Origin: Thermoplasmata archaeon
Lineage (GTDB): Archaea; Thermoplasmatota; Thermoplasmata; RBG-16-68-12
Direction of reading: 5' to 3'
Length of the DNA: 13,737 nucleotides
Assembly: GCA_021788795.1 (NCBI GenBank)
Contig: JAJYKG010000030.1
Location: 1-13,737 of the forward strand
The position numbers were made by a program, and so were the translations under genes. Below the pieces are notes generated by a model. The model worked only from the letters and a program-made list of their open reading frames with translations, searched no databases and was not told where the DNA came from. Within the stretch, counting starts at the first letter, position 1. Every line of letters starts with the position of its first letter. Below, in pieces: positions 5,235 to 12,200 of this stretch.

Positions 5235-7184
5235 ATGGCCCGGCCGATGCCCGGGAAGACAGCCCGGGCCCTGTGCCCCGTCTGCCAGGAGCCGATGCCC
5301 CCGGACGAGACGGAGTGCGAGAACTGCGGGGCCTTCGTCATCGACGAGGCAGTCGTGCGCCTCTCGCGAGCCTTCGGCATCCCCCGAGAGAAGGCGCTCG
5401 CCCTGTTCGAGAAGGGCTTCCGCCACCCCAAGCAGCTCGGCGACCGCGACGTGGACGACGTCCTGAAGAAAGGGGAGAACGGGCTCCTGTTCCTCTGCAC
5501 GAACTGCGGCGGCTTCGTCGCCACGGGCGACGCCAAGTGCCCGCGGTGCGGCGCGGAGTTCGAATCCGAGGAGGAACCCACCACGGCGGCGCCGGAAAAG
5601 GACATCCTGGATCTGGCGCTCTGCCCCATCTGCGGCGCGGACAACGACCCTTCCTGGAAAGAGTGCGAGATCTGCGGCGAGCCCCTCGGAGGCACGGAGG
5701 AACCGCCCGGCGCAGAACCGGTACCGCCTTCGGCGACCGCCGAGGAACGGGCCGCGACGGCGGAGGCGACCCGGCCCCCTCCCGAGACCCTAGGCCTCGA
5801 TCACATTGATGACATCCTGAAGGATCTGGACCTCTCGGCGAACGCGCGGGCCCCGGCGAAGGTACGCCCCATCCAGCGGATCCCGAAGGCGACCCGCCGC
5901 ACGCCGCGGGTGGCCGCTCCGCCAAAGCCCGTTGTCCCGAAGCGGGTGCCCGCCGCCCGGTCGACGGCCCCGAAGCCCGTCGTGAAGCCGGTCCCTCGGC
6001 CCAGGCCCATCCCCTCCCCGCGGCCGGCCGTGCGGCCGGCGCGGACCCCACCTGCCCCGCCGACGCGCAAACCGGCCCCGAGCCGGCCGCCCCGGCCCGT
6101 CGAAGCTCCACGGCGTGCGACCGCAGTCTCCACCCGGGCGGAGCGCCCGCGGGCCACCCCGCCCCTCGCCTTCCTCGGCGCCGTCATGGTGGCAGCGGCC
6201 GCCGCCCTCTACGCCTCGCAGGCACTGGGCGGGGGGGTCTTCGCCTGGGGCGTCGCAGGCGTCGTGCTCCTTCTCGCGTCCGTGATCTTCGGGATCACGC
6301 TGTCGCGGCACGAGGCGCACGTGGGCCGCACGGACGCGCTTCTCCTGGCCGGCGGCGCCGTCGTGAGCTCCGCTGCGCCCGCCCTCCACGCGACCTACGC
6401 CCCGATCGCCTCCCTGGCCGGCGCGGTGCTCTTCGCGCTCGCCACGCGGCGCCTCCTGGCCACGGGGGGACGCGACCTCCTGGTGGCAACCGCGGGCCTT
6501 CCCCTCGCCGCCTTCGGGGTCGTCGCGGCCCAGGGCCACAGCTTCGCGGCGTCGCCCGCCTGGGCCCTCGGCCTCGCGGCCGCGGCGCCTTGGCCCGCCG
6601 TCGTGGCAATCCAGAGTCTCCGCGATCGGCGCACGAGCGCCGCGGCCCACCGCGAAATCGCGAAGGCGGAGGGGGACATCGCCCGCCGCGACTACGCAGC
6701 GTCGGTGAAGGACTTCGACCGCGCAATCGCGCTGGAGGCGAAGGGCCGACCGAGCGAGGACCTGCCCTGGTACGGGAAGGGCGCGAGCCTCATCCTCCTG
6801 GGCCGGTACGACGAGGCGCTGCGGGCGATCGACAAGGCCCTGGACCTGAATCCCCGCAACGAGGTCGCGTGGCTCAACAAGGGGAACGCCCTCACGAAGA
6901 TGGGGCGGCTCCTCGACGCGCTGCGCTGCTTCAACGCGGCGATCCAGGTCAACCCGGACTACGAGGTCGCCTGGAACAACAAGGGCAACACGCTCGCGCG
7001 CCTGGGGCACCTCGACGAGGCGCTCACGTGCTACGAGCGCGCCCTCGAGATCGACCCGGCCTACCGCGGCGCGTGGGTGAACAAGGGCTACGTCCTGACG
7101 AAGCTCGGACGCTACGACGAGGCCACGTCGTGCGCGGACCGCGTCCTGCGCCTGAACGAGCGGCCGCGGTCGCGCACCGCGTGA
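5235..7184 (+). CDS. Triple zinc-ribbon, membrane-spanning TPR protein
   Basis: This 649-residue protein combines several modules. Three CxxC...CxxC zinc ribbons have cysteines at 14/17/28/31, 88/91/102/105 and 130/133/144/147. Between the first two, residues 39-80 resemble a helix-hairpin-helix-like segment (AFGIPREKALALFEKGF). A Pro/Arg/Ala linker runs about 203-308. Six hydrophobic segments lie near 310-329, 335-356, 367-386, 389-406, 413-432 and 441-460. The C-terminus carries four TPR units (about 511-642), each with the W/Y..KG...LGR..EAL pattern. An even number of membrane passes would put both soluble ends on the same side, probably the cytoplasm. TPR and ribbons suggest a protein-binding scaffold; no enzyme domain is seen. 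The start may be 5247 rather than 5235. I know no named family with this full layout. Confidence 0.9.
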   Translation: MARPMPGKTARALCPVCQEPMPPDETECENCGAFVIDEAVVRLSRAFGIPREKALALFEKGFRHPKQLGDRDVDDVLKKGENGLLFLCTNCGGFVATGDAKCPRCGAEFESEEEPTTAAPEKDILDLALCPICGADNDPSWKECEICGEPLGGTEEPPGAEPVPPSATAEERAATAEATRPPPETLGLDHIDDILKDLDLSANARAPAKVRPIQRIPKATRRTPRVAAPPKPVVPKRVPAARSTAPKPVVKPVPRPRPIPSPRPAVRPARTPPAPPTRKPAPSRPPRPVEAPRRATAVSTRAERPRATPPLAFLGAVMVAAAAALYASQALGGGVFAWGVAGVVLLLASVIFGITLSRHEAHVGRTDALLLAGGAVVSSAAPALHATYAPIASLAGAVLFALATRRLLATGGRDLLVATAGLPLAAFGVVAAQGHSFAASPAWALGLAAAAPWPAVVAIQSLRDRRTSAAAHREIAKAEGDIARRDYAASVKDFDRAIALEAKGRPSEDLPWYGKGASLILLGRYDEALRAIDKALDLNPRNEVAWLNKGNALTKMGRLLDALRCFNAAIQVNPDYEVAWNNKGNTLARLGHLDEALTCYERALEIDPAYRGAWVNKGYVLTKLGRYDEATSCADRVLRLNERPRSRTA

Positions 7185-7216
7185 CGAGTTCCGATTTCGA
7201 CAGGTGTCCCATTCGG

Positions 7217-7224
7217 TTCATATG
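7217..7224 (+). promoter_or_regulatory. Putative promoter of the small zinc-ribbon gene
   Basis: TTCATATG is an A/T-rich stretch centred about 46 bases before the GTG at 7267. Initiation some 25 bases downstream would leave a leader of about 20 bases that still contains the Shine-Dalgarno site. This matches the arrangement before the ABM-like gene. Confidence 0.33.
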
Positions 7225-7252
7225 CCACGAAGGGTAAGGGGCACCTCAACCC

Positions 7253-7260
7253 AAGGAGGG
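7253..7260 (+). promoter_or_regulatory. Strong Shine-Dalgarno site deciding a GTG start
   Basis: AAGGAGGG places GGAGG seven bases before the GTG at 7267, the same spacing as the site before the ABM-like gene. It picks this GTG over the earlier in-frame GTG at 7204, whose extra residues look like untranslated leader. Confidence 0.7.
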
Positions 7261-7266
7261 CTTGGT

Positions 7267-7491
7267 GTGCAATCGATCGTGGACAAGGTGTCCCTCGACC
7301 GGCTGAAGGACCGCGAGCTCCAGGTGAGCTTCCTCTGCCCCTACTGCAAGTCGGCGCGGATCTCCCTGGGCACGAACCAGTCCCTCGACTCCTGGAACGG
7401 CGTGGACTGCCCGAAGTGCTCCGCGCACCTCCTCCTGGACAGCCTGAGCGTCGTCATGATCAAGGACGCCGTCGTGGCGCGGCCCGCGTGA
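7267..7491 (+). CDS. Small zinc-ribbon protein, 74 residues
   Basis: A short protein with one zinc ribbon: LCPYCKSARISLG and VDCPKCSAHLL give ligands C24, C27, C48 and C51. An N-terminal 20 residues rich in charged residues precede it, and a hydrophobic strand-like tail (LDSLSVVMIKDAVV) follows. It has no membrane helix or signal peptide and no other recognisable domain. Proteins like this in archaea are often uncharacterised; nucleic-acid or protein binding is a guess. The start is GTG, chosen because of the Shine-Dalgarno site seven bases before it. The gene has its own candidate promoter 3' of the TPR gene, so it need not be part of that transcript. Its stop directly abuts the end of the convergent M20 gene. 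Confidence 0.8.
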   Translation: MQSIVDKVSLDRLKDRELQVSFLCPYCKSARISLGTNQSLDSWNGVDCPKCSAHLLLDSLSVVMIKDAVVARPA

Positions 7492-8706
7492 TCACTTCGG
7501 CCCGAGCATCAGCGCGGCGAAGACCCTCGCGTCGGCCACGAGGTTGTCGACCTTCGAGTACTCGTTGACCGTGTGGCCGACCTCCTCCGTCGTGGACCAC
7601 ACGACGCAGGGAAACTTCTTCTCCCGCAGGGGCGCCGCCACGGTGCCGCCGCCGATGCCGACGACCTTGCCGCGGAGGTTCCGCACCTTCTGGAGCGCGC
7701 GGAGGACCTCCAGGACGATGGGGGCGTCCGCGGGCGTGGGCGGGCTCGACTCCTCGTTGACGACGTCGACCTTGATCTGCACCCCGAAGGTCTGCCGCGT
7801 CTGCGCGGCGAGCTCCTCGACCGCGGCGAGGACCTCCTTCTTCGTGTAGGCGGGCAGGACGCGGCAGTCGAAGTAGAAGACGTCCTCGCCGGGGATCGTG
7901 TTCACGTTCGGGACGTTGGGCTCGCGCTTCGTGGGCTCGAACGTCGAGTTCCAGGGGCGGAACATCGGGTCCGTGGCGCGGAAGCGCCGCGGCAGGTTCG
8001 CGTCGAGGGCGGTCACCAGGAACGCGCCGGCGCGGGCGGCGTTCACGGCCTCGTTGGGCGTGCTCGCGTGGCCTTGCTTGCCCGTGACCGTGAACTTGAG
8101 CCAGAGGACGCTCTTCTCCGCGACCTCGACCGCGTCCCCCGCCGGGACGCCGTAGTCCGGGACGAGGAAGACGTCCTTGGACTCGAAGAGATCCTGTTTC
8201 GTGAGGTGCTTCAGGCCGTAGTCGCTCCCGGTCTCCTCGTCCGCGACGATCGCGAAGCCGAGGGCGCGGCCCGGCTTCTCCTTTGCCTTGAGGAGCGCCT
8301 GGTACGCCGAGAGGACGGAGACGAGGGCCTGGCCGTTGTCCTCCGTGCCGCGGCCGTAGAGCCTGCCGTCGACGAGCTTCGGGTCGAAGGGGTCGGTGCG
8401 CCAGCCCTTGAGGTCGCCCGGGGGCACGATGTCCATGTGGCAGAGGAACCAGAGGCGCGGGCCTTTGCCCACGCGGGCCACGAGGTTGGGCCGCTTGCCG
8501 CCGGGCACGCGCTCGTCCGGCGCGTCGAAGTGTTCGACCTTGAGGCCGAGCTCCTTCATCCACGCCTGGACGTGGGCCGCCTTCTTGCCTTCGCCCTCGC
8601 CGCCGTTCGTCGGGCCGATGGCGGGGATGCGGCAGAGGGCCGTCAGGGCGGCGACCATGTCGTTCCGCATCCGGTCCAGGCGGCCGAGGACGTCCTCGAG
8701 GGACAT
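7492..8706 (-). CDS. M20-family metallohydrolase (ArgE/DapE/CPG2-like)
   Basis: A complete 404-residue di-zinc hydrolase that cleaves an amide or peptide bond, probably in the cytoplasm. The metal ligands fit the family: H90 (FLCHMDIVP), D123 (GRGTEDNGQ, where many members have D-M/K-G), E157/E158 (ADEETGS, catalytic glutamate plus ligand), D184 (VPDYG) and H378 (EVGHTVNEY). A lid/dimerisation domain is inserted in the middle; VTGKQGHAS (about 210-220) is its usual beginning. Family members act on acyl-ornithine, succinyl-diaminopimelate, dipeptides or folyl-glutamate, and the sequence does not pick one. No lysine- or arginine-synthesis genes lie nearby, so a peptidase role is at least as likely as a biosynthetic one. 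A TATA-like element about 30 bases upstream implies an independent, leaderless transcript. Confidence 0.93.
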   Translation of the reverse strand: MSLEDVLGRLDRMRNDMVAALTALCRIPAIGPTNGGEGEGKKAAHVQAWMKELGLKVEHFDAPDERVPGGKRPNLVARVGKGPRLWFLCHMDIVPPGDLKGWRTDPFDPKLVDGRLYGRGTEDNGQALVSVLSAYQALLKAKEKPGRALGFAIVADEETGSDYGLKHLTKQDLFESKDVFLVPDYGVPAGDAVEVAEKSVLWLKFTVTGKQGHASTPNEAVNAARAGAFLVTALDANLPRRFRATDPMFRPWNSTFEPTKREPNVPNVNTIPGEDVFYFDCRVLPAYTKKEVLAAVEELAAQTRQTFGVQIKVDVVNEESSPPTPADAPIVLEVLRALQKVRNLRGKVVGIGGGTVAAPLREKKFPCVVWSTTEEVGHTVNEYSKVDNLVADARVFAALMLGPK

Positions 8707-8731
8707 CGAACCCTCGCATCGACCCTCGTGC

Positions 8732-8739
8732 GATAAAGA
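8732..8739 (-). promoter_or_regulatory. Putative promoter of the M20 gene
   Basis: On the minus strand this reads TCTTTATC, centred about 30 bases before the ATG at 8706, in a 37-base gap after the VOC stop codon. It is the best TATA-like match in the window. It suggests the M20 gene is transcribed separately from the VOC and lhr genes upstream. Confidence 0.45.
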
Positions 8740-8743
8740 TTCC

Positions 8744-9157
8744 CTAAGGACTCGTCGAGGGCGGTTTGAGATCGAACTCGTTCCCGTCGGGATCGACGAA
8801 CGCGCAGAGCCACTCGCCCCAGCCCATCTTCCGTGGCGCGGAGAGGAACCGAACCCCCAGGGCTCGCATCCGCTCGTAGTCTGCCTGGATGCCGTCGGTC
8901 AGGAAGGTGATTCCCGTGGGCCCCGGCTCCGTCTTGCCGCCGAGGACGCACAGATGGATGCGCGTACGGGGCCGGCACGGCCCCACCTCGACCCAGTGCC
9001 CCGGATGCTCCACCGTCCCCTGCACGGAAGGGTCAGGATTCGACTCCTCCGGGCCGATGTACGCGACCTCGAGCCCCAGGGCGTCGTGGTACCAGGCAAT
9101 GGCCTTCGCTCCGTCGGAGACCACCACGGCCACCGTGTCGATTCCGGTGAGGGTCAC
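8744..9157 (-). CDS. VOC-fold protein (glyoxalase/dioxygenase superfamily)
   Basis: From GTG at 9157 this is a 137-residue single-domain VOC protein. It begins with the typical strand LTGIDTVAVVVSD, followed by AIAWYHDALGLEV, and ends with CAFVDPDGNEFDLKPP, the usual last strand with its glutamate ligand. RIHLCV could supply a histidine ligand. The first-strand position that is normally His (xDHVxxxVxD) is Thr here (IDTVAVVVSD), so metal binding may differ or be absent. Members include glyoxalase I, extradiol dioxygenases and antibiotic-binding proteins; no substrate can be chosen. The GTG is preceded by GGTGG and gives the family's normal N-terminus. An in-frame ATG at 9193 would add 12 residues of non-family sequence. 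No promoter is visible before it, so it may be read from the lhr transcript. Confidence 0.85.
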   Translation of the reverse strand: MTLTGIDTVAVVVSDGAKAIAWYHDALGLEVAYIGPEESNPDPSVQGTVEHPGHWVEVGPCRPRTRIHLCVLGGKTEPGPTGITFLTDGIQADYERMRALGVRFLSAPRKMGWGEWLCAFVDPDGNEFDLKPPSTSP

Positions 9158-9211
9158 GCTACCACCGGGCCCGGTATGGCGCCGACAGGGCATCAAGGGC
9201 CGGCCCGCGGC

Positions 9212-12200
9212 CTACCGCTCCGCCGCGCCGCGGCCGTACATCTTGGCGTACCACTCCATGACCTCGTGGTCCGAGATGCGGTCGACCTCCTCATGGACCG
9301 CGAGCTCGTTCTCCTCCTGCCACGCGTCCACGATCCGCCGCGCCTCGGGCTCGCCCTCGAACTCCGTGATTACGAACTCCGTCTTCCGCCGACGCGCCTT
9401 GAACGACGCGACCATCTCCGTGCCGTCGAAGACGACGTAGCAGTAGCCGGAATGGAAGCGGTTCACGATGTCCTGGCGGAGGTACAGGAAGAGATTGTCC
9501 ATCGGCGTGAGGACGAACTTGCGGCGGAAGGTCATGCCCTCGACGCGGTCCACATCCTCCTTCAGAATCCAGTACACCGTGCGCTCGCCGCGGGCCAGGA
9601 ACCCCTTCGTCAGCCAGCCCTCCCGCTCGAACTCCCGCAGGCGGGCGCGTGTCTCGCCCATGTTGAACTCGAACCGCGTGTACCCGGCGAGGGCCTCCGC
9701 CGAGGTCACGCCGAGGCTGCGGATGATTCGCCGCAGGACCTCCTTGCGCGCCTCCTCCCGCGTGACCTTCACGTCAGGCACGAGCCGGTATCGGTTGGCC
9801 GCGTCCCGCGTGGCGTAATTCCCCTGGTACAGTTTGCGCAGCGCCGCCGTGGTCGTGGGATAGCTGAGGTCGGAAAGGGCGAGGAGCCGCTGCCGGGAGA
9901 TCGGCCCCTCCTCTTGGACAATCTTGAGGACATGCTTCTCGTCCTTGCCGAGGCGAGAGGCCTTCGCGGCCTTGTAGAGCTGCAGGTCCTCCTCGAGGAG
10001 ATAGGACCAGTACTCGGGGATAGAGAGCCCCTTCGCGAGCAGCCCCTGGCGGTGCAGGCGCTCGAGGGGAGCGAAGTCCCTCACCCGAAGCCGGGCGGCG
10101 TAGTCGGAGCGCAGGCCGCCGAGGGCCTTCGCGGCCTCGAGGGCGTCGGCGAAGCGCCCGGACGGGGCGACCCCCTGCTTGTGGAAGGCGTAGGCGAGGA
10201 GGGCCTCCTTGGGGAAGTCCTGCGAGACGATCGGCCCGTGGGCGAGGAAGTCGCCGAGGCGCACGAACCCGGCCCTCGTCCATGGGGAAAGGTCCTCCGC
10301 GTCGGGCACGTCCTTCTGGAGGTACCGCGTGACGCGGAGCACGTCGACGCCGCGGAGCGCGTAGTACTCCATCATGCGCTTCAGGGCCCCGATCGCGGCC
10401 TCCAGCCTCTCCGGGGCCACGAGGTCCAGCTCGCGGACCTCGATGCAGCCGCTCATCTCCCAGACCTCCGCCATCCCGGCGAGGTCGCCGTCCTGGATGA
10501 GGGGGAAGAACCAGCCCTCCCCGTAGCGGCTCGCGACCTGGGCCCAGAGCGGCTGGGCCCACGGGTCCATGAGAGAGAGCACACGCATCGGGTCCTGGAC
10601 GCCCGACGTCGGCGCGGCCCGGAGGGCGGGCAGTTCGTCCGAGAGGACGTACATCTCCGTCTCGCCCTTGCCCGCGATCAGGACGCGCGTCACGGCCCCG
10701 GCCTCCTCGAGGCGGTCCATGAGCATCTCGAGCTCGTCCCACTCGAACCGCGCCCACTCGCGGATCCCGGAGAAGGGCACGGGGCCGTACGCCGCGAGGA
10801 ACGCCCGCACGAGCCTCTCCACCGCGTTCGGCACGGGCTCCTTGGGCCCGTCGAAGGCGACGTACAGGTTCCGTGCCGACCAGCCGTCCCCCTGGAACTT
10901 GCGGATCACGTAGACGTCGTAGTCGAGCTTGTCCAGGGCCTCCTTGACCTTCTCCTTCTCCTCGCGGACGCGGGACATGATCCCGTAGAGGTCGACGCCT
11001 TCCGTGGAGCGGATCGCGTCGAGGACCCTCTTCTCGAAGTCCGTGAGGGGCGAGCGCGGGAACGCGGACAGGAACAGGGGCACGTCCTTCGCGCGGACGT
11101 ACCGCACGCGGCCGTTGAGGAACCGGCCCTCGAGAATGTCCCCGCCCTTCCGGCGTTCGAGCCAGTCTGCGTAGTCGAACGCGGACGTGTGGTTCCAGAG
11201 GTCCAGGATCATCCCGACCTCAAGGAAGCGGTCGAGGTAGTCGTCGATCGTCTTCAGGTCCGCGAACTGCTTCTTCAGGAGGTACGCCTTGTACTGCGCC
11301 TCCTCGAAGACCTCCCGCGTCTCCCCCTTGCGCTGGAGGTGCTGGAGGTCGCGGGTCATCAGGTACTGGAACTCCTTGTCCACGAGGAAGTGGCCCGACG
11401 TGACCACGCCCTCCGACTCGAGGTCGCGCAAGGTCTCCTCGACGAGGTCCGGCTCGAGGCCCATGGCCACCGCCAGTTCCTGCGCGGTCTGCGGCCCGTC
11501 CGCCTCGAGGCGCTTCTCCAGGAGCCGGTCGAGGCTCTCCTCGAACTTCGCGCGCTCGACGTCGCGCGCGGCGTACACGGTCTCCTCGACGCCCTTGCGG
11601 CCCACGACGTAGGCGCGCTCGAGCTTCCGCAGGGCCTCGTTCAGGTCGTCCTTCTCGAGCTTGGAGAGGCGCGCGAGGTCCTTGTGCGTCCGTGGCTTCT
11701 CCCGGATGAGCGTCAGCACCTTCTCCTCGGGCGGCCGCAGGCGCGAGCGCTGCGCGTACACCGCGGCGTACGTGGGCACGGCGTCCTTCGCCACCCAGTG
11801 CACGCCCTGCGGCGTCCACGCGCTCTCCACGAGGCCCTCGTCCATGAGCTGGCCCGACCACTTGCGGACGTCCGGGAAGGACGCGGTGGCGTGCTCGAGG
11901 ACGTTGCGGCCCTTCTGCTGCAGCAGGTTGGCGTCGCCCACGCGGTCCAGGAACGAGAGGATGTCCTCCTTCCGCGCGATCTTCGGGAGCTTCTTGCGGA
12001 AGTACTCCTGGACCTCGGAGGGCTGGAACTGGATCGCGGAGATCTGGTCCGCGGGCATGACGCGCTCGAGGACCTTGCGGTGCAGCTGCCGCAGGAGCGC
12101 GGAGCGGTCCTCCATGAGGACGAGGTCCGAGACGCCTTGGAGGACGACGTTGTGCGCGAACGGCGACGGCAGGCCGCTGAAGTCGCTCACCTTGACCGCG

